Below are positions 51,011 to 59,462 of a DNA stretch of 64,000 nucleotides, one piece after another. The stretch comes from Amycolatopsis marina. GTDB taxonomy: Bacteria; Actinomycetota; Actinomycetes; Mycobacteriales; Pseudonocardiaceae. The first letter of the stretch is position 1. Each line of letters opens with the position of its first letter. The stretch lies in contig NZ_FOKG01000017.1 in NCBI RefSeq assembly GCF_900111885.1, positions 1 through 64,000 on the forward strand, given 5' to 3'. The notes under the pieces were generated by a model. It made no database searches and was not told the origin of the DNA. It saw only the letters and a list, made by a program, of their open reading frames with translations. The translations under genes were made by a program, and so were the position numbers.

Positions 51011-52269
51011 ACGCGCACCCGAGCCGGATTCGGCGTACCTGGCAGCGGATCTCGAGCGAACCGCAGCTCAAGCGCAACGTTCTTGCGCTGGTCGCGCTCG
51101 TGACCGCAGGGCTGGTGGCCGGTGGCTACATCCTCACGATGCAGCAGGTCCGAGTGCCCTGGGATGGCAAGAACCGCTACTCGGTCACCTTCGAGTCCGC
51201 GCCGGCGATCAACCCCGCGAGCAGGCAGGAGGTGCGGATCGCGGGGATAGCCGTCGGTGACATCCGCGAGGCGAGCGTCGACGACCGAGGGCACGCGCGG
51301 CTCGAGCTGGCGATCGACAAGGGACACCAGATCTACGACAACGCACGTGTCCTACTACGACCCAAGAGCCCGCTGAACGAAATGTATGTCGAGCTGAATC
51401 CTGGTGGTCCGCCGGGAAAGCGGCTGCCGGAGGGCGGGGTGCTGCCCGTCGCCAACTCGGTGCGGCCGGTGCAGGTCGACGAAGCACTCGGGCACCTGGA
51501 TGCCAACACTCGGGACGCACTGACCACCCTGCTGGCCGAATCGGACGTCGCGCTGGCCGGGGCGCCCGCCAACCTGCCAGAGGGCCTCGACGCGACCGAT
51601 CAAGTGGTGCGGGACCTGCAGCCCGTCGTCACCGCTCTGCAAACCCGCAAGGAGACGTTGCAGAAGCTGGTCACCGCGCTGGGGCAGATCGCGTCGGCTA
51701 CCGGGGGTGATGACGAGCGGCTCGGCGCACTGGCCGAGTCACTCCAGAAGACCCTGGCGACGGTGGGGCAGCGCAACGGTGACCTCGATGCCGCGCTCGC
51801 ACAGCTGCCGGACTTCACTGACCAGCTCCAGCAGGCCACCGGGAGCGTCGGTGCGTTGAGTGCCCAGCTGGACCCAGTCCTGGACAAGCTTCGCGAGGCG
51901 AGCGGAACCCTGCCCAGCTCGCTCGAGAAGTTCACCGGCACGGTCGACAAGCTCGGGCAGACCGTCGACTCCGCACGACCGGTCGTCGACAAGGCGGTAC
52001 CCGTCGTCCGAGACCTGCGGCCGTTCGTCGGTGACCTCAACGCCTCGCTCGGTGATCTGCATGCCGTGACCGGACAGCTGGGACCGATCACGACGGCGGT
52101 GCTGCCGTACCTGAACGACCTGGCCGCGTTCGTCACGAACTCCCGGTCGATCACGAGTCTGCGCGACGGGACCGGCGGGGCGTACCGGGCCATGGCCCAG
52201 CTCTCGCCGGAAAGCATCACGGGCCTGCTGCCGCTGTTGCCCGCACTGCAAGCCGCCGTCCCACGATAA
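51007..52269 (+). CDS. mceE: MCE-family protein E (no lipobox)
   Basis: A 420-residue protein; ATG 51007 overlaps the mceD stop (ATGA). Anchor NVLALVALVTAGLVAGGYILTMQQ, MCE domain with FESAPAINPASRQEVRIAGIAVGDIREASV and SPLNEMYVELNPGG, then helical repeats (TDQLQQATGSVGALSAQLDPVLDKL). In mycobacteria MceE is usually a lipoprotein; no Cys lipobox is present here, so the protein is membrane-anchored like the others. The fifth position is assigned by gene order. Confidence 0.85.
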   Translation: MNAHPSRIRRTWQRISSEPQLKRNVLALVALVTAGLVAGGYILTMQQVRVPWDGKNRYSVTFESAPAINPASRQEVRIAGIAVGDIREASVDDRGHARLELAIDKGHQIYDNARVLLRPKSPLNEMYVELNPGGPPGKRLPEGGVLPVANSVRPVQVDEALGHLDANTRDALTTLLAESDVALAGAPANLPEGLDATDQVVRDLQPVVTALQTRKETLQKLVTALGQIASATGGDDERLGALAESLQKTLATVGQRNGDLDAALAQLPDFTDQLQQATGSVGALSAQLDPVLDKLREASGTLPSSLEKFTGTVDKLGQTVDSARPVVDKAVPVVRDLRPFVGDLNASLGDLHAVTGQLGPITTAVLPYLNDLAAFVTNSRSITSLRDGTGGAYRAMAQLSPESITGLLPLLPALQAAVPR

Positions 52270-52280
52270 GGGAGTGTCTA

Positions 52281-53579
52281 ATGAGGATTCCCGGTAGGCA
52301 TGTCCCCCACATCCGGACCCTGGTGCTGGCCGTGTTCATCGCCGCCTGTGCCGGACTGTTCGGGTACCTGTGGTTGAACTCCGGTGGCCGGCTACCCGGC
52401 ATCTCCAAGGCGGGTTACACGGCCGAGGTGCAGTTTCGCACGGCGTCGAACCTGGTCTACGACTCCGACATCACCATTGCAGGGGTCAAGGTCGGCAAGG
52501 TCCAGGCGTTGCGCACCGAAGGCGACCTCGCGCACGTCACGATGCGGCTCGACCGGAACGCTCCGCTACACGAGGGTGTGACTGTCAAGGTCCGGAACAA
52601 GACGCTGATCCAGGAGACCTACCTCGAGATCACCGACGGCCGCGGACCTGCTCTGCCCGACGGCACCGTGCTGCCGTCGTCGGCGGGCAAGGAGGCCGTC
52701 GAACTCGACGACGTGCTCACGAGCCTCGACAAGCCGACGAAGGATTCACTGGGCTCGCTGGTCCGCTCGCTTGGTGCCGGTACGAAGGACACCAAGGAGG
52801 GTGTTTCCCAGGCGCTGCAGGGCCTGGGCGACCTCGGGCGCGAGGGCCACGATGCGCTCGACGCGTTGGCGGCCCAGTCCGGGGATCTGCAGGAGCTCAC
52901 CGGCAACACCGCCAAGCTGCTGGCGGCGCTGGACACCCGGCAGGGGCAGATTGCCGACCTCGTGTCAGATGCCGAGAAGCTCACCAAGGCGACCGCGGGC
53001 AGTGACACCGAGCTCCGTGAGGTTCTGCGGCGGCTGCCTGGCCTGATGGACACCGCCAAGAACGCGAGCGGTGAGCTGAGCCGGTTGTCGCCAGCGCTTG
53101 CCCCGGTCGCGAGCGGCCTGAATGCGGCCGCGCCCGATCTCAACGCCGCACTGCAGGACCTGCCGGCCGCATCCGCGGATTTGCGTGGCCTGCTGCCTTC
53201 GCTGAACGGCGTACTCGACGCGGCTCCCGGCACGCTGCAGCGGGTGCCCGCGGTAGCCGCGGACGCGTCGAATTTCCTGCCGACTCTGAACGTGGCGTTG
53301 GGCGACGTGAACCCGATGCTGTCCTATCTCGTGCCCTACGCCCGCGACGTCGCCGCGTTCTTCACCAACATTGGCCAGGTGACGGCGCGGGGTGACGCCA
53401 ACGGCAACGCGATCCGGCTGTTCATGGTTTTCAACGAGCAGAGCGTGAAGGGCCTGCCGGCGAACATCGACGTCGGGCCGCTCAAGAAGAACAACCCCTT
53501 CCCGGCGCCGGGACAGTCGGCGAATCCCGGCCCGTTCACCGGTTCCTACCCGCGTGTCGAGAAGGATCCGCCGAAGTGA
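52281..53579 (+). CDS. mceF: MCE-family protein F
   Basis: A 432-residue protein 11 nt after mceE. Anchor TLVLAVFIAACAGLFGYLWLNSGG, MCE domain with FRTASNLVYDSDITIAGVKVGKVQAL and KTLIQETYLEITDG, then a helical region (LSRLSPALAPVASGLNAAAPDLNAALQDLPAASADL). The C-terminus has VPYARDVAAFFTNIGQVTARGDANGNAIRLFMVF. It closes the six-protein set and is followed by a GTGA overlap with the MMPL gene. Confidence 0.85.
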   Translation: MRIPGRHVPHIRTLVLAVFIAACAGLFGYLWLNSGGRLPGISKAGYTAEVQFRTASNLVYDSDITIAGVKVGKVQALRTEGDLAHVTMRLDRNAPLHEGVTVKVRNKTLIQETYLEITDGRGPALPDGTVLPSSAGKEAVELDDVLTSLDKPTKDSLGSLVRSLGAGTKDTKEGVSQALQGLGDLGREGHDALDALAAQSGDLQELTGNTAKLLAALDTRQGQIADLVSDAEKLTKATAGSDTELREVLRRLPGLMDTAKNASGELSRLSPALAPVASGLNAAAPDLNAALQDLPAASADLRGLLPSLNGVLDAAPGTLQRVPAVAADASNFLPTLNVALGDVNPMLSYLVPYARDVAAFFTNIGQVTARGDANGNAIRLFMVFNEQSVKGLPANIDVGPLKKNNPFPAPGQSANPGPFTGSYPRVEKDPPK

Positions 53580-55849
53580 GACGCCTCAAACTGAGCTGCC
53601 CGTCCCGCAAGGTCCTTGCGATGGCAGCGGCTCTCCTCGTCCTCGCCGGGTTCGTCGGCACCGGCTTGGCGAGGACGCGCATCGAGACCGGGGTCAGCTC
53701 GTTGCTGCCGGGTGACGACCCTGCCGTCACCCGGTTCGAGGAGCTGAGCAGATCCTTCGGCGGCGACCCGGTGGTCGTGCTGCTCGAGGCGGAGCAGCCT
53801 GGGCTGCTGCTGGACCAGCCGCACCTGCCGTCGCTGGTCAAGCTGGAGGGCGAGCTCGCGAAGCTACCCGACGTCGCGGCCGTCTACGGGCCGGGGACCG
53901 TGCTGAACCAGGTCGCTGGTCGGGCGCAGGACCTGATGGCCGAACTGTCCGGCCGCCGTGACCGGCTGCGCGCGCAGGCTCAGGCGCAGGCCAAGGAGCG
54001 CGGCGCGTCCGACGCGGCCGCCGCCAGGATTGCTGACGACGCGGTGGGCGGGTTCGACCAGCGGTACGGCAAGCTGCTTGTGCAGGCCCTGCCCGCCGGA
54101 CTGCCAACGTTGAAGAACCAGGCGTTCGTCAAGGCCGTGGTGTTCGGTGCGGACGGGAACCCGCGACCGCAGTGGCATTTCGTGGTGCCGTCGGCGAAGG
54201 CGGCGGCAATCCTGGTGCGGCCCCGGCAGAACCTCGATCAGGCAGCCACCGAAGGGCTCGTCCAGGGCGTACGGGACACAGTCGATGCGGCCCGCGTCGA
54301 CGGGGCGACGGTGACCGTGTCCGGGGTTCCCGCTATGGCCGGTGCACTGGCAGACGAGGTCCGTGCGGAACTGCCCCTGCTCGGTGGTGCAGCCCTGCTA
54401 GCGATCGCACTGTGTTTCCTGCTCGTGCCGTGGCACCGGCGCCGGCGTCGGCTGCTCCCACTCGCCGGCTCGCTGACCGCCGCCGCGGTGACTGTGGCGG
54501 TGTTCGGTTGGCTCGGCCGGCCGCTGTCACTCGGGGTGGTAGCGTTCCTGCCGGTGTTGCTCGGCGTCGGCAGCGATTTCCCGACCTACCTGTCACGGCG
54601 GGCCGACCGACGGGTGGTGTTCGCAGTCGCGGCGGCCACGGCGGCCGCGTTCGGTGCGCTGGCATTCGCGCCGCTGCCATTCGTGCAGGATCTCGGCATC
54701 GCACTCGGTATCGGTGTGCTGGTGGCCTTCGCCATCGGCTTGTTGTTCCGGCCGGTCGACGTGGAGCCCGAATCCACTGTTGCCCGAAATGGACGCAAGG
54801 CGAGTTTGCCGGTTCGGTTGGGTGTGGGGCTGGTAGTGGCGGTGCTCGCGGCCGGCGGCTGGGCGATGTTGCCGAAGGTGTCACTGCAGAGCGATATCGA
54901 GAGCTTCGTGCACGGGTTGCCCGCGTTCGAAGACGCGAAGCGGGTCGAGCAGGTCATCGGCTCCTCGGGCGAGGTCGACGTCGTCCTGCACGGCCCAGAT
55001 GTCACCTCTCCGGAAGCGCTGGACTGGCTGCGCCAGGCCCAGGACGTGACCATCGCTCGGCACGGGGACCGCCTCCGCCCGGTCGTTTCGCTGCCGACAT
55101 TGCTGAACTTTCTCGGGCCCGCGCCCACCAAGGACGAAATCACCGCGGCCGTCCGGTTGCTGCCGCCCTACCTCACCGGTTCGGTCCTGCGGGCCGACGG
55201 GCAGGAATCCGTGCTCTCGTTCGGGGTCCGGCTCAATGACGTCGAGGGCCTGGTCGGCCTGCGCGACGACTTGCTGAACCAACTTCCTCCGGCACCGCCG
55301 GGGTACCACGCCGAGCTGACGGGTCTGCCGGTCGTCGCCGCGCGCGGGTACGAGCTCGTGTCCGAAAACCGGTTCTGGACGAACGGGCTCGGCATCGCCG
55401 TCGCAGGGCTGGTGCTCGTAGTGGTGCTCGCCAGGCGTAAGGACGCGCTGCGCGCGGTCACTGCCGCACTCGTCGCGACCGGTATAGGCCTGCTCGGCAT
55501 CGGAATGACCGGGATCTCCCTGACGCCGATTACGATGGCGCTGGGCTCCCTCATCGCCGCCGTCGGCTGCGAGTTCACGGTATTGCTGGCCGAGGCCGAA
55601 CGGCGTCGCGACCTCGTGTTGCGCAGATCCGTGCTGCTGGTCGCTGCGGTCTCGACCGTCGGCTACCTCGCGCTCGCGCTCTCGCGGCTCGACGCGATCC
55701 GGCAGTTCGGACTACTGCTCGCGGCCGCCGTCTTGCTGTCCATAGCTGCCGCGTGGCTCGTGGTCTGGCTCGCGCCCACCCGCACCCGGTCCGGTCCCTC
55801 TTCCGAAACCACCCCAGTGCCCGATCTACTCGTGGGAGTCAACTCATGA
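53576..55849 (+). CDS. mmpL: MMPL/RND-family transporter
   Basis: A 757-residue membrane protein starting at GTG 53576 in a GTGA overlap with mceF. One N-terminal helix is followed by an extracytoplasmic domain (TGVSSLLPGDDPAVTRFEEL...AQAQAKERGASDAAAARI). Helices 2-6 come next (LPLLGGAALLAIALCFLLVPW; VVAFLPVLLGVGSDFPTYLSRRADRR), then a second periplasmic domain and a final helix bundle (GLGIAVAGLVLVVVLAR; LGSLIAAVGCEFTVLLAEAERR). The GVGSDF and GCEFTVLLAEA blocks mark the proton-relay helices. Such pumps move lipids or cell-wall precursors; coupling to the mce operon suggests a shared substrate. Confidence 0.85.
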   Translation: MRRLKLSCPSRKVLAMAAALLVLAGFVGTGLARTRIETGVSSLLPGDDPAVTRFEELSRSFGGDPVVVLLEAEQPGLLLDQPHLPSLVKLEGELAKLPDVAAVYGPGTVLNQVAGRAQDLMAELSGRRDRLRAQAQAQAKERGASDAAAARIADDAVGGFDQRYGKLLVQALPAGLPTLKNQAFVKAVVFGADGNPRPQWHFVVPSAKAAAILVRPRQNLDQAATEGLVQGVRDTVDAARVDGATVTVSGVPAMAGALADEVRAELPLLGGAALLAIALCFLLVPWHRRRRRLLPLAGSLTAAAVTVAVFGWLGRPLSLGVVAFLPVLLGVGSDFPTYLSRRADRRVVFAVAAATAAAFGALAFAPLPFVQDLGIALGIGVLVAFAIGLLFRPVDVEPESTVARNGRKASLPVRLGVGLVVAVLAAGGWAMLPKVSLQSDIESFVHGLPAFEDAKRVEQVIGSSGEVDVVLHGPDVTSPEALDWLRQAQDVTIARHGDRLRPVVSLPTLLNFLGPAPTKDEITAAVRLLPPYLTGSVLRADGQESVLSFGVRLNDVEGLVGLRDDLLNQLPPAPPGYHAELTGLPVVAARGYELVSENRFWTNGLGIAVAGLVLVVVLARRKDALRAVTAALVATGIGLLGIGMTGISLTPITMALGSLIAAVGCEFTVLLAEAERRRDLVLRRSVLLVAAVSTVGYLALALSRLDAIRQFGLLLAAAVLLSIAAAWLVVWLAPTRTRSGPSSETTPVPDLLVGVNS

Positions 55850-56958
55850 AACTCACCGCACTGCCCGGCAAGATCCGACTGCCCCGCAGGCGCAGCTGGC
55901 GCATCCTGACCATACTGACGCTCGTGGTGCTGCTTAGCGGCTCCGGGCTCGCCTGGTGGTCGTCGCGCGCTGACGATCTGCCAGACGGCGTGGTCTTCAC
56001 ATACGGCGACCAGACCGAGACGGTCGAGAATTTGCAGGACCGGATCCAGACCCTGAAGGCGCTCTACGGGGTACAGCCACCGGACGCGCAGGACACCGTG
56101 AAGTCGGAAGCATTTCGCCGGGACACGGCGAAGGCGGTCGCCGTGGGCATGGTGCTGGAGCGTGCGGCGCGCGATCGCGGGATCGTCATCGCGGACAAGG
56201 CGGCGCAGGACGTTCTGACCCGGTTCATCTCCGAGCGGATCGGTGAAGGGCCGGACGCGAGGAGCAAGTTCGTACAGGCGCTTGGCACCACCGGGACGTC
56301 CGAGGACGCGGTGCTCGACGAGATCAAGCGACAGCTCGCGGTTTCGCAGTTGTTCGATTCGGTCACCAAGGGGAGTTCGGTCAGCGACATCGAGGTCGCG
56401 GACGCGTTCGCCCAGCGGAAGGAGCAGCTGGGCAATCCGGAACGACGGCAGATCACCAATATCGTGGTACGGACGAAAGAGGACGCAGACCAGGTGCTCG
56501 CCGACCTCAACGCCGGGACACCGTTCGAAACTCTCGTCGCTCAGCGGAGTCTGGACGGCGCCACGCGCGACAAGGGCGGCGATCTCGGCCAGGTGACGGC
56601 GGCGCAGCTCGAGGACGGATACGCGAAGGCGGCGTTCGCGGTACCCGCCGGCGGCCTTTTCGGTCCCACGCAAACCACTCATGGCTGGAACGTTGGCCGG
56701 GTCCGCCAGGTCCTGCCGCCACAGCCCGCAGTCTTCGACCAGGTGAAGGACCAGCTGAAGCAGCAACTAGTGCTGGAGAAGGCGCTCGCAACGTGGCGAG
56801 AATGGCTCGGAGCGAAACTCGTGGGTGCGGACGTGCGGTACGCCGACGCATACCGCCCGGCCGACCCGTCCGCACCGCCGCAGCAGGCGCCGGGCTGGTC
56901 GCCGTCGCCGGGACAGATCCCGGGACAGGCGCCCGGGCATCCCCAGCCGCCGCGATGA
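55846..56958 (+). CDS. parvulin-type peptidyl-prolyl isomerase, membrane-anchored
   Basis: A 370-residue exported foldase from ATG 55846 (ATGA overlap with the MMPL gene). Signal-anchor SWRILTILTLVVLLSGSGLAWW. A helical SurA/PrsA-like N-domain is followed by a parvulin domain (RRQITNIVVRTKEDADQVLADLNAGTPFETLVAQRSLDGATRDKGGDLGQVTAAQLEDGYAKAAFAVPAGGLFGPTQTTHGWNVGRV). The tail is Pro/Gln-rich. It probably helps fold the secreted MCE proteins. A foldase inside an mce operon is unusual. Confidence 0.8.
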   Translation: MKLTALPGKIRLPRRRSWRILTILTLVVLLSGSGLAWWSSRADDLPDGVVFTYGDQTETVENLQDRIQTLKALYGVQPPDAQDTVKSEAFRRDTAKAVAVGMVLERAARDRGIVIADKAAQDVLTRFISERIGEGPDARSKFVQALGTTGTSEDAVLDEIKRQLAVSQLFDSVTKGSSVSDIEVADAFAQRKEQLGNPERRQITNIVVRTKEDADQVLADLNAGTPFETLVAQRSLDGATRDKGGDLGQVTAAQLEDGYAKAAFAVPAGGLFGPTQTTHGWNVGRVRQVLPPQPAVFDQVKDQLKQQLVLEKALATWREWLGAKLVGADVRYADAYRPADPSAPPQQAPGWSPSPGQIPGQAPGHPQPPR

Positions 56959-57164
56959 TCGTGGACTTCGCGGTGCTCGCGGCTGTGGGTGCGGTACTGC
57001 TGACGATAGGACGGTGGGGCCGCCGCGCGGCGGCAGTGCGGATCAGCCCGACCTTGCCGAAAACCGAGCGTCTGAGACGGATCAGGAAGCTGCGGGGAAG
57101 CGGATATGCGCTCCAGGTCATCGGCGTGGTGTTCACGCTCGCCGCGATTTGGAGCCTCTGGTGA
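56955..57164 (+). CDS. small membrane protein ending the mce operon
   Basis: A 69-residue protein from ATG 56955 in an ATGA overlap with the foldase gene. Two helices: DFAVLAAVGAVLLTIGRWG and GYALQVIGVVFTLAAIWSLW, separated by a basic loop (LPKTERLRRIRKLR). Function unknown. Its stop is 3 nt from the stop of the convergent regulator gene. Confidence 0.6.
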   Translation: MIVDFAVLAAVGAVLLTIGRWGRRAAAVRISPTLPKTERLRRIRKLRGSGYALQVIGVVFTLAAIWSLW

Positions 57165-57167
57165 GGC

Positions 57168-58328
57168 TCAGGAGGAATCGGGCGCGCCCCGGGCTTGCTG
57201 CGTCCGCAGGAAGAGCGAGACCGCTTCGGCACGGTTCGCGGCGCCGAGCTTGCGCAGGATATGCTTGACGTGGGACTTGGCTGTGTCCTCGGAGATCGTC
57301 AGCCGGGTGGCGATTCCTGCGTTGGTCTTGCCGTCGCCCAAAAGCCTGAGTACTTCCAGCTGACGCGGGGTGAGCGCGGACTCCACGAAGGACCGGGTCG
57401 GCACCGGGCCGGGCGGCGGCACCACGGGGTCACCGATGACCGGTGCAGCCGGGAGGCCGGTACTCAGGATCCGGTCCATGGTGTTGGCGATGTTCATCGT
57501 GAACTGATCGACCTCGGTCCGCAGCGACTGGACGCGTTCGACCAGCACGGTGCGGCGGAACACGATGCCGAGCCCCTGGGCGAACATGCCGAACACCTCG
57601 CGGTCTAACTCGTCGACCTGACGCCTCTGGACGTGCCGGTCCGCGTGCACCAGCCCGAGTACGCCGTCGTCGCTGAGCACGGGAGCGACCACATAGGACT
57701 CCATTCGAGCGGCCTCGACCAGGCAGGCGAGCCCACGTACTTCGCGCTGCGTATCCGCGACGAGCAGCGCACGTCGTCTGCGCACGGCCTCGGTCTCGAC
57801 GAGGGTGCGGTCCAGCACCGGGGATTCCGTGCGGCCGATCCGCAGAATCTCCGCAGCCCAGCCGGGATCACCCAGCACGGTGCAGGACTGTGGTATCCAC
57901 ACCGATTCGCGGATCTCGGAGAACAGCGCTCGGTCGAAGCCGAGCTGGCATACGGCCTCCGGCACGCGTTCCACGAGCCGGGCCACCGAGCGCGCGTCCT
58001 GCAACCGGTCCAATGCTTCCTGGACTTGAGTGTGGACTCTCACGCGGAGTTCTAGTTGAGCCTGTCGCAGTCGCTCGCGGACATCGGAGACCTCGATGAA
58101 CAGGTTCAGGACCTCGCCGGTATGGCCTGCGGTGGCACGTTGGCCGACCCGCTCGGCGATTTCGGCCAGAATCTCGTGCGCGGCAACGAAATCGTCGGCC
58201 ACGTCCGGGTCTGGACCACCGCCGAACAGAGCCCGGGCTCGTGCGGTGACCGCCCGGATCTCGCGCAAGACGACTTTGGGAATACGGTGCCCTCGGCCGA
58301 GCCGAGGCGGAGTCAACGTTGACTTCAT
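57168..58328 (-). CDS. GAF-LuxR transcriptional regulator
   Basis: A 386-residue regulator. The central region (about 95-270) is a GAF-type sensor: VHTQVQEALDRLQDARSVARLVERVPEAVCQLGFDRALFSEI...MESYVVAPVLSDDGVLGLVHADR. The C-terminal LuxR HTH is SALTPRQLEVLRLLGDGKTNAGIATRLTISEDTAKSHVKHILRKLGAANRAEAV. No phosphoacceptor domain is seen, so it is probably controlled by a small molecule bound at GAF. It lies 93 nt downstream of the mhpB-like gene on the same strand and converges with the mce operon. Likely target: the neighbouring catabolic genes, mce, or both. Confidence 0.8.
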   Translation of the reverse strand: MKSTLTPPRLGRGHRIPKVVLREIRAVTARARALFGGGPDPDVADDFVAAHEILAEIAERVGQRATAGHTGEVLNLFIEVSDVRERLRQAQLELRVRVHTQVQEALDRLQDARSVARLVERVPEAVCQLGFDRALFSEIRESVWIPQSCTVLGDPGWAAEILRIGRTESPVLDRTLVETEAVRRRRALLVADTQREVRGLACLVEAARMESYVVAPVLSDDGVLGLVHADRHVQRRQVDELDREVFGMFAQGLGIVFRRTVLVERVQSLRTEVDQFTMNIANTMDRILSTGLPAAPVIGDPVVPPPGPVPTRSFVESALTPRQLEVLRLLGDGKTNAGIATRLTISEDTAKSHVKHILRKLGAANRAEAVSLFLRTQQARGAPDSS

Positions 58329-58421
58329 GGTTTCCTCTCAAGCCGGGACGAGACACGGGGCGCCGGACCCGCTCGTGACCTCGTCGTCGAACGCGTCCGG
58401 CGCGGCGCTGTACCTTGAGGA

Positions 58422-59366
58422 TCAGGCGTCGGCGGAAACGGCTGTGGTGACGGCGAATCCCGCAACCCACTCTGGTACCGGCTCGTAGAACCGGTAGTTA
58501 ATCACGTAATTCCCGCGGGCTGCCATCGCGGCGTACGCGGCGATCCAGGTTCGCACCTCGTGTGAGGAGTTCCCAGCCTGCTCGGCGAACCATGCGTTGT
58601 CCCAGGCGTCGACGTGCTGGAGCTCGCCTGCCGAAATCAGATCAAGGAACTGTCGATCCCACTCCGGATTGATCGGCCGCATCGACGACGTGCCCGCGGC
58701 TAGCTCCAGACCGGAGGCGATCACCCTGGCCTGCCGCCGTGCGCGCTCTTCAGGCGTCGGGTTACGGCCGTCGATCAGCCGGGCGGCGACCTCTTCGGTG
58801 GCGTTTTCCAGTTGCGGCACCGGGGGATCGTGCGAGAGTCCGCCGGAGCCGAGGAACAGCACGCGCTGCTCGGCGATGTGTGCGCTCGCGTGGCCGACCG
58901 CCGTGCCGAGTTGCCGGATGCGGCCGACGGGGCAGAGTGGTGTGGCAACCGAGTTAATGAAGATGGGGACGACGGGAACTTTGTCGAGCCCGTCGAAAAG
59001 GATCTGCAGCGGCTGGGAAAACCCGTGGTCGACGTACATCCGTTCGGACACGGCGATATCGATCCCGGCCGCCAGCACGTCCTTGGCCATTGTCCGCGCG
59101 GATTTGGCGACCGAGAGTTCGCCAGCCGGAGTGTTGTAATCACCGAGCGCGGTGGCGTGCGTTCCGATACAGAATTGCGGCATCATGTCGTAGAAGAAGC
59201 CATTGTAGTGATCGGGCGCGAAGAGCACAACGAGGTTTGGATCGAATTCCGCGATAAAACTTCGCGCCTGGTCGAAAGCCATCTCGACTCGCTTCTCGAC
59301 AGCTTTCGCCGGATGGTTGAACCCGATCAGCGGCGAATGGGACAAGGCGCACACAGCAACGGGCAT
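58422..59366 (-). CDS. mhpB: 2,3-dihydroxyphenylpropionate 1,2-dioxygenase (MhpB type)
   Basis: A 314-residue extradiol dioxygenase, the same length as E. coli MhpB. VVLFAPDHYNGFFYDMMP, VDHGFSQPLQILFDGLDKVPVVPIFINSVATPL and VLFLGSGGLSHDPPVPQL are strongly conserved. His114 and His179 occupy the positions of the known catalytic residues. It cleaves 3-(2,3-dihydroxyphenyl)propionate (or the related cinnamate) meta to give an oxo-dioic acid, using Fe(II). Other mhp genes are not in this window, so the substrate could be a close analogue. Confidence 0.85.
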   Translation of the reverse strand: MPVAVCALSHSPLIGFNHPAKAVEKRVEMAFDQARSFIAEFDPNLVVLFAPDHYNGFFYDMMPQFCIGTHATALGDYNTPAGELSVAKSARTMAKDVLAAGIDIAVSERMYVDHGFSQPLQILFDGLDKVPVVPIFINSVATPLCPVGRIRQLGTAVGHASAHIAEQRVLFLGSGGLSHDPPVPQLENATEEVAARLIDGRNPTPEERARRQARVIASGLELAAGTSSMRPINPEWDRQFLDLISAGELQHVDAWDNAWFAEQAGNSSHEVRTWIAAYAAMAARGNYVINYRFYEPVPEWVAGFAVTTAVSADA

Positions 59367-59393
59367 CGAGCCACCAGCCTTTCTTTGTACTCA

Positions 59394-59409
59394 TGTTCCA
59401 GGTGAAACA
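59394..59409. promoter_or_regulatory. parS-like near-palindrome in divergent promoter region
   Basis: TGTTCCAGGTGAAACA matches the ParB parS consensus TGTTTCACGTGAAACA at 14 of 16 positions, and the outer CATG bases extend the symmetry to 20 bp. It lies between the divergent mhpB-like and transglycosylase genes, directly before TGCTAGAAT, a possible extended -10 element for the plus-strand gene. It could be a regulator operator; a degenerate parS is the alternative. Confidence 0.45.
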
Positions 59410-59462
59410 TGCTAGAATCTTAGCACCCCTGGTTTCGACGAGGCAACAGAAGGGCATCTGGC

